Below, one piece after another: positions 55,446 to 64,000 of a stretch of DNA of 64,000 nucleotides. The DNA comes from Trichobilharzia szidati (lineage: Eukaryota > Platyhelminthes > Trematoda > Strigeidida > Schistosomatidae): the NCBI GenBank assembly GCA_944472155.2, contig OX235279.1, positions 174,633,868 to 174,697,867 on the forward strand. The letters are read 5' to 3'. The notes beneath the pieces were generated by a model, which had not been told where the DNA came from, made no database searches, and saw only the letters and a program-made list of their open reading frames with translations. Position numbers and translations under genes: made by a program. How positions within the stretch are numbered: position 1 is the stretch's first letter; every line of letters starts with the position of its first letter.

Positions 55446-55450
55446 GACTA

Positions 55451-55452
<2 letters not shown>

Positions 55453-55508
<56 letters not shown>
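55453..55508. repeat. (TA)n microsatellite
   Basis: About 28 TA units directly after the PLE fragment. Confidence 0.97.
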
Positions 55509-55511
<3 letters not shown>

Positions 55512-55531
55512 GGAATTAGTGTTGGCTATCA

Positions 55532-55645
55532 ACAGAAGGTTGGGCATGAGGTTAGCGACCCCATCCTGTAAAAACAAACACTGCTACTGAAACTTCAAAC
55601 CTCTAGCTTGAAGCCCTATGTTCCACTGGGAACGTGAAGGAATGA
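55532..55645 (+). mobile_element. tRNA-derived SINE, 5'-truncated
   Basis: Only the body (GAAGGTTGGGCATGAGGTTA) and the tail GAAGCCCTATGTTCCACTGG are present. Confidence 0.8.
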
Positions 55646-56700
55646 TATAAACAGATGGTTACCTGATTATGGTTGTAGCAACCGATCACGATTACCGATT
55701 CACTGGTCTGGTTTTGCTAGAATACCCCATGTGATAGTACCTACCTGGTTGTCTTAAGCACCTTGATCTTGATTGTGCATTGAAATTGCCAACGAAGACT
55801 AGAACATGTGTGAGAGTTTAGATTGTTGTAGAAGACCAGATAGTCTTCGAAAGAAGTGATGCTCCGTGTCTTCCGAACTGAGGTGATTGGGTGCATGGGT
55901 ATATGCTGCAAAGTGATGTCGGCATGTGTCAGAATCTTTCATACTTATCACAGAATAATTAAGTAGGATAGGTGACGGGTAACTATCGTGTGGTATTCAG
56001 TGGAACAGTGTGTTCTCTGTCCTGAGACTTAATGCTACTGAATGCATGATGGTGGTAACTACTGACCATCGGAAGGCTGGATGCTGGAAGGTGTGTATAG
56101 TGTAGACTGAGGACTTTGTTTACCTGAGGTGAAGTGTATGTTGACGCTTAATCTGTGTATACGTGTTCTACTAAGATGGAATGCGTGCATAGCTATGATG
56201 CTAGAGTTGAGATTATAGTGATACTTCTTGACCCTATTTGACGTGGTAGATGCAACGCTTAAAGCTGTGGTATGGAGTGTGAAGTGCGCTTTCAGGAGAC
56301 CAAACAAGTTGATAAGTGTATGTTTGTGTGTATATATTATTGAAGACTAGGTTCTAACGTTGCATATAAGTGTTTCAGTTCAAGTTTACACACTTCGAAG
56401 TAGCACACAAACCCGAATTGGTCACAAACAGAATGCTCCTACAACTGGCTAGTATGAGTGTGAAATGAGAGAGCCTAATAGAGTGAAGGTCAACAGAAGT
56501 GTTCAGAGATCTGAAGGTGATGAAGAGTCTGTATATATGCGGTATGTCGAACTATTTTGAGGCATGTCAGGGAGTGTCTGCAATCACTGGTTTCGAAAAT
56601 CGTGATGGTCTCAGTCGAGCAATCTACACCTTTTAACATGGCTCAGAGTAACAGTAAGATACATGATGGATTCGTGTCATCTTTTGAACTGACTATTCCT
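55646..56700. other. Unclassified repeat-like sequence
   Basis: Part (55990-56130) resembles 46890-47040. No coding frame with a recognisable domain. Confidence 0.4.
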
Positions 56701-57250
56701 AACTATTTTCCAACCTGATCGTACATCAGCGACATTGTTCTCTTGGGTTGACAGTGCCTTGTCTTAGCTTGCGTTGTAACACATGTTCCATGGATCTCAG
56801 TTGGTGAACACTCCCGGATTCATCGACTGACTTGCTTTCGTTGCTTAACACTCCATCGTCTGTGTCTAATCTCACTAGTACTGACTGTATGGTTTCATCA
56901 CACGCAAGAAATGCTACAAAGACAATTGCGATCAAAATCCTGTAAGCCTTTGTTGTATGCTGCTGCGTAGTGCACTCACTCTGTGATGTGTAGCCGGATA
57001 TCTCATTGGTGGCATAGATGACACGAGTTGAGGAACATCGGACAGATCTTGTGTATCTGTACTGAGAATGTGTCACCAACCATTTAATTAGCGCTGATGA
57101 TGATGCAGCTTCCGAGATAAGTAAACTTGTCAGTGCATTCGACCTCTCTCGACTGTATTTCCTTTAGCATTAATTTGTTCAGACCTGTTCTTTTGCATCA
57201 CCATCATACGTTTGGCAGGAACGAATCACATGTCCACTGTGCTTCTATTT
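56700..57250 (-). mobile_element. Second RTE-like lineage, C-terminal fragment, weak
   Basis: The minus-strand frame contains KSVDESGSVHQLRSMEHVLQ, a decayed version of the KSIDEAVEPHRLRWLGHVL motif at 58190-58504. The neighbouring 57060-57180 resembles 45400-45480. Confidence 0.5.
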
Positions 57251-58180
57251 CCCTTGATGTTTTAATGGTCCAACGTCTTCCTTATAACATGACCGCCTGT
57301 AAGGCCAGTCGCTCAGAGGTTAGGGTTGAGCAGAGTCACCTGGATCAGCGTGTCTACAATGGAAATAATGAAGAGTGATTAGAGTGAGCGTTTATGTCAG
57401 TTGGACACCAGTGATTGTCGTCCCTTTGTATGACCGACAAGTGTCCGTCAGCTTTTACACGGCTGCGTGGTCTCACTTAGAGTATCTCAACTAGCATAAC
57501 ACAGTTTGTCGACACTTTGTTCACAGCGATAAATTGCCACATTACCTCTGAAACGATGAAGCTGAATTTGGCCTTCAGTTGGGAGCGTGTGACGAGTGTA
57601 GAAGGATAACGAGAATGTGTGTATTTCAAAGGTTGTTGAAAGGTGGAGATTGGATGAATACATCCTGGTTGTGTCGTGGATTTTTCTGGTGTTGTAGAAT
57701 TTGTTGTTTGTTTTCTTGCCGATATCTGATCAGTCATCGAACGACTGTGTACCGTATAATTTAGTAGAGTGTGCTAGTCAAGCTGATTCGTCTGTGTTTA
57801 TCACGAGATCGGTTCGTTTTTACTTGTGAGGTGGAATAGTCAGAGACGTTGACCAGTCTGAAATAACTACCTGTGACTTCAATACACCAGCTAGTGATCG
57901 TCCAGCTGATCTAGTCATTTCTTCCTGAGAATCAGCCTTAAACACTCGTGGAGTCAAAGCGTCAAACAGTGGTGCTCTGCCTCATCTACACCAACATTGA
58001 ATCCATCCTGGGACTTGTCAACTTCCACGGTGTGGGCAGCCGGCTAGTAATAACCGCTCACACATTTCCAAGAGCACACGAAGCCATCCTGAGCATCATT
58101 CTCCTTTACCCATATCACTTTCATCATCTTATTCCTCTACTACAGTTGGTACTATTCTTCAGGCTAATGAGTCATCTTCA
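57251..58180. other. Unassigned intron 7 sequence
   Basis: No recognised gene or element. Confidence 0.4.
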
Positions 58181-58660
58181 CTTCACTCTGTGACCACAAA
58201 CAATGATGAGAGCCATAGAAACACCCCCGATAACCTCTTAAAGCCACGTGTGAAGTGGTATAATAGCGTAAACAGTATTGACGTTAAGTGTCGAGTACTA
58301 GGTGAGGAGGCGAAATCCATAGACGAGGCTGTGGAGCCACATAGACTGAGATGGTTAGGACATGTGTTATGTATTCCCAGCCATCGCCTTCCTCGACTGG
58401 CAATGTTAGCTGACATAAAATGGATCAGGTTGGAAAATAACCATTGGTGGTGGTCAAAACAAAACATGGCTTTATCAGTCAATGAAGAAATCCACAACAG
58501 TTAGTTTAAGCCAGAGTAGAAAGTGTAGACTCCCGGTTGGGGCCCTCGGGAGGGTAATAACCAATGCAGACTGGAGACAATCAGTTATATGGCTCAAAGT
58601 GATCCCTCTCAATAGCTGGGGCAGATGCATCCACTCCTTGTGACTAATAATACCCAATGA
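58181..58660 (+). mobile_element. Second RTE-like lineage, C-terminal fragment
   Basis: The frame 58190-58504 shows KPRVKWYNSVNSIDVKCRVL, KSIDEAVEPHRLRWLGHVL and SHRLPRLAMLADIKW, the C-terminal motif of this LINE lineage. It has no RT here. Confidence 0.65.
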
Positions 58661-59469
58661 AGCTACATTGTTCTTCCTTCTTACTATTCCTTTGTCTCAT
58701 ATCCCTGTTTACTGTCTCTATTATGCATTATTTTCTACTTTGTTCTCTTGCTTTGTGTGCTACAAGGAGGGAGTGTGGCTACTTGAACTGCTGCACATCT
58801 GTGCAAAGTTCTACGTTGAAACCAGTCAGTCAGTACTGGGACTGGATGGTGGGCAGTTGTAGTGTAACTGTGAGCCGGTTGAAGCTCTGTTCCGGTTGGT
58901 TTGTTTATGTTACTAAATGGCCTGTGGCTTGTACTTTTATGGAATCGTTGAGATATGTCGGCATTGCTTTTGTCTCTAGGATTTATTTATTGGTTTCTAC
59001 GTGAGACCTTTTCTCGAGCTGTTGCTGTTCATGGTTCTTTTCTTTGTGGTGAATGTTCTCTTGGTAATCTTCGTGTGGATGAGTATCTTTTTGTGGAATT
59101 AGCTGGATGGCTGTCTATGAAATCGTACAAGTGTCAAATCGCAACACACTCGTACGTGTCAAACAGAGATCAGAATATCATTCAGCCTTCTAGGTCAGGT
59201 TTATTAACTTTTAAATGACTTTGGATCGTTACGACTATGAAACTTTTCTACAGATGTTGCAACCCTGTGAAGTGGAGAGGTGCATTCATCTACATAAGAC
59301 ATTCAACAACTATTTATTGGAGTTTTTATGTCAAGTGTTTGACAATGGAAAGCTCAAGTGAACGTTGAAGTTAGGTTGGGATGGAGACATGGCTGTCTAC
59401 GAGGTTATGAAACACCCATCCAAGAGCTACAAGTGGAAGTCACCATTATTTAGATAAATCTAAGGGTAG
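58661..59469. other. Unassigned intron 7 sequence
   Basis: No recognised gene; frames at 58657-59004 and 58955-59218 have no domain. Confidence 0.4.
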
Positions 59470-59720
59470 TGGTCCATTTTACGTATCTTAAAAGCATAGT
59501 TTAAACTACAGGTGGTAAGGATGGGGATTTCATGGTGAACGACAGGATGGCACTTGGGAAGCAAGGGAGACATTCGTGTGTAGGCCCACAAATCTGAGCA
59601 TGAAAACAGAGAAGTGAGTATTTTTAGAGTAATGTCGAGTCAGTGTTTCTGTATGGTTCAAGCAGACGTTCACTAACGTCTGCCTTCTTTCCATCCTAAA
59701 GATGAGTTGTCGGGTGAGGA
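59470..59720 (+). mobile_element. RTE-type LINE fragment, old
   Basis: AAAAGCATAGTTTAAACTAC AGG and CAGTGTTTCTGTATGGTTCA correspond to KSIVSTTGG and SVLLYGS of the RTE C-terminus, in broken frames. Confidence 0.55.
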
Positions 59721-62480
59721 AGAATAGGCAACAAGGAACTCTATTGACGAACCAGCCACTTCAGAATTGTCTATGCTTCCTGATGAATTCACTATTTTCG
59801 CTGCCGCCTCTTTTGTTGACTCCCTGTCCATAGTGACGGGTGATTTTAATTCATGTGACTGCAGCTTTCTCACAGTGATAGGTCATGAAAATGTTGTTAA
59901 CTTTCCCACCAGACTGGATAATTCCCTTGACCTTGTATTTATCAATGACTCCGGAATATACCAAGCTCGTAAAAGAGCTCCACTGTTTAACTCAGATCAT
60001 TGTATTGTACGGGTTTTACCTAAAATTTATGGAAAATTACACAAGAGAACTTTTTCACACCTTTCCAAGAAAACTGTACATGGATGTTACTCTATGGAGA
60101 ATGTTCAGAACCTCAGAAGCATGCTCAAAGATACAAGGTGGGACCTGTTTAAAGAAGACTCTCTTGATGACACAATCTCTAATATTACAAGTTATCTCAA
60201 ATTTTGTCTTGACACCTGTTGTCCCAGAGAAACGCTCTTCATCAAATTTGACCGTTTCTCCTCTCCTCAACTTAAAAAGCTTCGCAGACAGAAAGAAAAA
60301 TTATATAAAATGAAGGATAATGCTGGTTTGAAAAGAATTAACATCCTAATAAAGTCCGAAATGCACAGATTGAATTCAATTTACAACCAAAAGTTCATAT
60401 CCTGTAAAAATGCGTCTAATATATGGAAACTTTTCAAAGAAATTACTGGTGGTAAGCAGATGAACAGTATTCCTTTTCCCCTTGATGTTTCCAAACTAAA
60501 CAAGTCCTTCATACATTCTCCCACGAATGCCAAACTTTCTAGTGTTACAAGTATTAATGAAACCTGCTTCCCTGGATTTACTACAAATGACGTTCTAAAA
60601 TGTCTCCAGTCTATGAACCCTTCTTGTAGCCTGGGTCCAGATGGTTTGCCTAGTGTTATTCTTAAAAATTGTGCAGATATCCTGTGTTATCCTCTCATGG
60701 ACATATTTAATGATTCTTTTTCCAAAAATGTCGTGCCAGCCGCTTGGAAGGACATTAAAATTGTACCTATTCCTAAGTCGTCTACTGCGACATGTTTTAA
60801 ATTCAGACCCATTGCTATTACTTCCCCTTTTCTAAAAGCTATGGAAAAGTTGCTCTTACTTAATCTTCAACCTTCACTTAAAGCCTTTAACGATCCCAAA
60901 CAATTCGCCTACAAACATAGTAGAAGTACTTTGGACGCAGCTGCAGTCCTGTATCATAACATTGTCTCCAGCTTAGACAAGGGGGCTAAATTTGTTCGCT
61001 GCACCTTTCTAGATTATACATCTGCTTTCGACTCAGTACCTAGGGACATTTTACTAAACAAGCTTGCTGAAACTCAAACTGACTGTTGGGTTGTCAAATG
61101 GCTCCATTCTTATTTCTCAGAAAGAAAGCAATACACTGTATGTCAGGGAAAGTCGTCCACTTCATTGCTTACTGAGGCTGGTGTCCCTCAAGGCGCTGTC
61201 CTTTCTCCTTTTCTGTTTTCTTTCTTCTTGCATGACTTGCCTCACTCCGATGAAATGAACTTTGTTAAGTATGCCGATGATCTAACTATTTCAATGTCTG
61301 TTAACTCTCAACTTGACTGTATTAAGATTAACAACTTTCTATCAGAAATTAGCAAATGGTCTTCGTCTAACGGCCTTAAACTTAATCCTTCCAAATGTCA
61401 GACTGTTAATTTCAGTTTCCGATGTAAACGAAAGTTAAATGAAGCCGTTGGTTCCTATGACCCTTGCAAAATCGATGATACTGATATAGAAACCCAGTCT
61501 GAAGTTAAGTATCTTGGATTAGTTCTCTCTTCTGACCTATCTTGGTCTTCTCATGTCTTAGCGATTTCTCAAAGAATATTTCGTCTGACTTTTTACATTA
61601 AGAAGTTGAGGCACTCAGGCATAACCCAACCACTCCTCTTACAGTTTGTCAACTCGTGTATTTTACCTATTCTTCTTTACTGTTCACCATTATTCTTTCC
61701 TGGATTGCTTAAAAAGGACTATGTCATACTTCGTAGAACTCTGAAGACTGTCAGTAGGACGAGTGGTATCCCATTGGGCCATATCGTTGGCATTGTCACC
61801 GATAGGCATTTGATGTCATGCAACAGATTCGCTAGAGGAATTTTGTCAGACTCTGAGCACCCACTCTACCAGCAGCTCCAACCTTGTGTCTCCTCAGGTA
61901 AAACAAGAAGTCTTTTCAGAAGACTTTATGCACGTACGTCTAAGTATAAAAATTCCACTATACCATATTTGGCACGTACTTTATGTGATGAAAATAGTGT
62001 CAGAAATGAACTAACTAACCTTCTTAGCACCACTAAATAGACCATTTCCTTCAACCTTAAAGCATCATACTTTATTGTTATTGTATTTCTTATATTTATA
62101 ATCCTCTCAATTTTTTCGTTTTGTTTATTTTATTTTTCATAAGTGTGGACATAATTTTAAGCTGTATTATGACTGTTAACTTTGTATTTCACCTCACTAT
62201 ACCATATCAACAGAACATTAGACCCAATTATCCATAACATGCTAAAGTTTCCAAACTGAATCGACAATACCGTTTGAAACAAACTCACTGTTATTAGTAT
62301 TTATTATTATTATTATATCTAATAATTATGTCGTTAATGTGGACAAATTCCTCCGATTAATTTTTGTTTTAATTTTTAATTTTATATACACTTTGAGTAA
62401 ATCAGATGCAATATTGTGACAAATGCTGAGAATTCCATTCTGTATTATAAGTACTGTTTTTGGAATAAAGTAAATTATTA
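59720..62480 (+). mobile_element. CR1/Jockey-superfamily LINE with intact RT frame, 5'-truncated
   Basis: The element begins within the endonuclease domain and ends after a 440-bp AT-rich 3' untranslated region with AATAAA (62463) and a TTATTATTATT run, where a minus-strand RTE end starts. No internal stop or frameshift is seen in the coding part, unlike all other non-LTR copies in the window. It lies in TRIM37 intron 7 on the same strand as the gene. Confidence 0.88.
59773..62040 (+). CDS. LINE ORF2-type protein: endonuclease C-terminus plus reverse transcriptase
   Basis: From ATG 59773 the frame has 755 codons (an in-frame TTG lies 6 nt upstream); true N-terminus missing. Residues about 20-80 are the end of an APE endonuclease (TGDFNSCDCSF, FPTRLDNSLDLVFIN, FNSDHCIV with catalytic Asp and His). 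The RT spans about 260-560: SCSLGPDGLPSVILK, PIPKSSTATCFKFRPIAITS, FLDYTSAFDSVPRDILLNKL, GVPQGAVLSPFLFSFFLHD and FVKYADDLTIS (catalytic YADD). The C-terminal part has SEVKYLGLVLSSDLSWSSHV and LPILLYCSPLFFPGLL. It copies the element RNA at a nicked target. The exact clade is unsure; CR1, Rex or Jockey relatives are all possible. Confidence 0.88.
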   Translation: MLPDEFTIFAAASFVDSLSIVTGDFNSCDCSFLTVIGHENVVNFPTRLDNSLDLVFINDSGIYQARKRAPLFNSDHCIVRVLPKIYGKLHKRTFSHLSKKTVHGCYSMENVQNLRSMLKDTRWDLFKEDSLDDTISNITSYLKFCLDTCCPRETLFIKFDRFSSPQLKKLRRQKEKLYKMKDNAGLKRINILIKSEMHRLNSIYNQKFISCKNASNIWKLFKEITGGKQMNSIPFPLDVSKLNKSFIHSPTNAKLSSVTSINETCFPGFTTNDVLKCLQSMNPSCSLGPDGLPSVILKNCADILCYPLMDIFNDSFSKNVVPAAWKDIKIVPIPKSSTATCFKFRPIAITSPFLKAMEKLLLLNLQPSLKAFNDPKQFAYKHSRSTLDAAAVLYHNIVSSLDKGAKFVRCTFLDYTSAFDSVPRDILLNKLAETQTDCWVVKWLHSYFSERKQYTVCQGKSSTSLLTEAGVPQGAVLSPFLFSFFLHDLPHSDEMNFVKYADDLTISMSVNSQLDCIKINNFLSEISKWSSSNGLKLNPSKCQTVNFSFRCKRKLNEAVGSYDPCKIDDTDIETQSEVKYLGLVLSSDLSWSSHVLAISQRIFRLTFYIKKLRHSGITQPLLLQFVNSCILPILLYCSPLFFPGLLKKDYVILRRTLKTVSRTSGIPLGHIVGIVTDRHLMSCNRFARGILSDSEHPLYQQLQPCVSSGKTRSLFRRLYARTSKYKNSTIPYLARTLCDENSVRNELTNLLSTTK

Positions 62481-62880
62481 TTATTATTTATTCCTTTACG
62501 TTCCCAGTGGAACATAGGGCTTCAAGTACACGTCTCCACTTGCTTCTGCCTTCTGCTGTACTTTTCACCTGCGTCCATGTTAATCAATACTGTTTCAGCT
62601 CCTCTTCACACGATCTCCTCCATGTCACCCACACTTGGACGTCCCACTCGCCGCTTCCCTTTCGGGTTCCACTCGAGTGATGGTCGGACGCGCGATGTCA
62701 CCCAGCGGCCTCCTCAGCGATTGTACAATCCATCTGCACTTTCTCCTGCATATTTGTTGGGCGATTGATTCTTGTTTTGTTTGTTTCCATAGTTTCTTGT
62801 TGGTAATTCTTTCTGGCCATCTTATCTTCAGCGTAGAACCTAGACAGCTGTTTATAAATGTCTGGAACTGGTGGTTGGGC
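62481..62880 (-). mobile_element. RTE-type LINE 3' fragment
   Basis: Minus strand: [40 protein letters not shown] and a tail GAAGCCCTATGTTCCACTGG GAACGTAAAGGAATAAATAA. Tail-to-tail with the LINE that ends at 62480. In this copy the last 35 bp are even closer to the SINE tail than in the copy at 12070. Confidence 0.85.
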
Positions 62881-63221
62881 ATCCGGTGATTGCATGGAGA
62901 AGTTCATGTAATTGGAAATTGATGACCTGTATGCAGCCTTTGAGCTCCTAGGAATCGATGATAGATAACCAGGTGATATAAAGCCCTGAGTCATGCTCAG
63001 AATAAAGGAACAAATGGTAGCAGTGATAATATTTTGTCTCTTCGTCTTTTACCTCATGTCACTCGTGTTTTTTTGTCATTGTCGATGTGAATAATTTTTA
63101 GCTCTTGATTGCTGTTTGGTTACTCATAAGTAGTAAAGTTTGTTTCAGTATATTTTCGGTCACTTTTCATAAGATTGAATTTTCTATAGTTTGGTTGGTA
63201 AGGGTTTGTTATGTTTTTACG

Positions 63222-63395
63222 AGTTGATCACGGACTGATATCAGTTAGAGAACCATTGAAAACCAGGGAGTACTGGACAGCTGCTGTTTCATCCTAGTTT
63301 TGGGAATCATCGGCAGTACGCATCCACTGGGATTCGAACCCAGGACCTTCCTGGTTACAAGGCAAGCTCGTATACCATTCAGCCACTGGGACCTG
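63222..63395 (-). mobile_element. Hammerhead-bearing SINE, complete, left of an inverted pair
   Basis: Minus strand: tRNA-like head GTCCCAGTGGCTGAATGGTA with loop CTTGTAA and B box GGGTTCGAATCCCAG, hammerhead core, and tail TCTCTAACTGATATCAGTCC. Most complete copy of the family in the window. Confidence 0.85.
63270..63319 (-). ncRNA. Hammerhead ribozyme motif, U4 changed to C
   Basis: Minus strand: GTACTG helix I, CCGATGA, helix II with loop CAAAACTA, GATGAAAC, extended helix III CAGCAGCTG, cleavage GTC, CAGTAC. The core is complete except for U4 (C) and weak helix II. Confidence 0.6.
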
Positions 63396-63576
63396 ATTCA
63401 ACGGCTCATGAATTCTAACTTCTACCAATTCGTGATTTTAACGCGACGTCAACCAATGTCGTTGGTAGGACATCCATCCTCACACGTTACATCTAATTGG
63501 ACCTCACGGGTCACGACTTCTCACTAGAACTCCAGGAAACTCTATACTTTGGTTTGTAAGGGTTTGTCATTGAATC

Positions 63577-63740
63577 GGGTCCCAGTGGCTGAATGGTATA
63601 CTAGCTTGCCTCGTAACCGGAAGGTGCGTACTGCCGATGATTTCCAAAACTAGGATGAAACAGCAGCTGTCCAGTACTCCCTGGTTTTCAATGGTTCTCT
63701 AACTGATATCAGTCCGTGATCAACTCGTAAAAACATAAGA
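63577..63740 (+). mobile_element. Hammerhead-bearing SINE with B-box deletion, right of an inverted pair
   Basis: Same sequence as 63222-63395 in the opposite orientation, except that about 22 bp with the B box (GGGTTCGAATCCCAG) are missing. About 180 bp separates the two. Confidence 0.85.
63628..63677 (+). ncRNA. Hammerhead ribozyme motif, U4 changed to C
   Basis: GTACTG, CCGATGA, helix II around CAAAACTA, GATGAAAC, CAGCAGCTG, GTC, CAGTAC. Nearly the same as 63270-63319. Confidence 0.6.
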
Positions 63741-64000
63741 TTGTATGCTTTAATTGGATAGTAAGTCATTCGCCTTCTCCCTCTATCACTCAACTTAGGT
63801 GACCAAAAGTCCTGCTGATAGCCACCAACTATCTAACATTAGGGTAACTGTATTTTTCGTAACGGAACGCTTTTTCCTTTTTGCTTTTTTTTGATCTAAT
63901 TTTCTGGCGTTATCTGAACCCTATTCGTGCATCTGGATACGACATACCTCATCTTCCATTTTTTACCGACCTTGTGTCATTCCCCTATTCCATTTTTGCT
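63741..64000. other. Window end, unassigned
   Basis: No gene or element recognised. TRIM37 intron 7 presumably continues. Confidence 0.4.

Noticed and set aside
1..64000. CRISPR arrays, operons, ribosome-binding sites, prokaryotic features
   Set aside because: None seen. Spliced genes and the retroelement set show eukaryotic nuclear DNA.
54670..64000. MATH-domain exons of TRIM37
   Set aside because: Looked for the conserved WRLKVYPDG-type region on the plus strand and found none, so these exons probably lie beyond the window.

Overview
This window looks like nuclear DNA of a digenean flatworm, most likely a Schistosoma-type blood fluke. The DNA is AT-rich, very short introns at the 5' end of the host gene are followed by introns of many kilobases, and the retroelement set fits flukes: RTE-type and CR1-type LINEs, Pao/BEL and Gypsy LTR elements, Penelope-like elements, a Merlin transposon relic and tRNA-derived SINEs that carry hammerhead-ribozyme cores. 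The species assignment is inference; no marker gene settles it.

One cellular gene is recognisable: a TRIM37-like E3 ubiquitin ligase on the + strand. It is read from seven exons (32465-32515, 32557-32658, 32695-32735, 36669-36827, 39939-40149, 52712-52858, 54500-54669) that join in frame to about 294 residues: RING, linker, B-box and coiled coil. The MATH-domain exons must lie beyond 64000. The two first introns are 41 and 36 nt; intron 5 is about 12.6 kb and full of nested retroelements.

The main large-scale structure is an inverted segmental duplication. The block 34743-41292 (intron 3 to intron 5 of TRIM37, with exons 4 and 5) is repeated in reverse orientation at 1949-11240, about 21 kb upstream of the TRIM37 start codon. 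Exon copies are identical or differ at one base. After duplication each arm took its own insertion: a 3,640-bp Pao/BEL element with matching LTRs and a 5-bp target duplication in the left arm, and a 684-bp truncated RTE with a 15-bp target duplication in the right arm. Each arm therefore preserves the empty site of the other's insertion.

Layout: 1-3029 Penelope-like element; 3030-11240 left arm with reversed exons 5 and 4 and the Pao element; 11347-11928 Merlin relic; 12070-14975 RTE; 15970-19760 two CR1-type copies; 19770-26040 mostly decayed repeats; 26041-26213 perfect 60-bp inverted repeat; 26370-28800 Gypsy remnant; 29565-31625 CR1 and RTE pieces; 32465 onward TRIM37 with the right arm inside it; 41300-54500 intron sequence packed with RTE, Penelope and SINE copies; 59720-62480 a LINE with an uninterrupted 757-codon frame; 63222-63740 a head-to-head SINE pair. 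Apart from TRIM37, no window region shows good evidence of a host protein gene.
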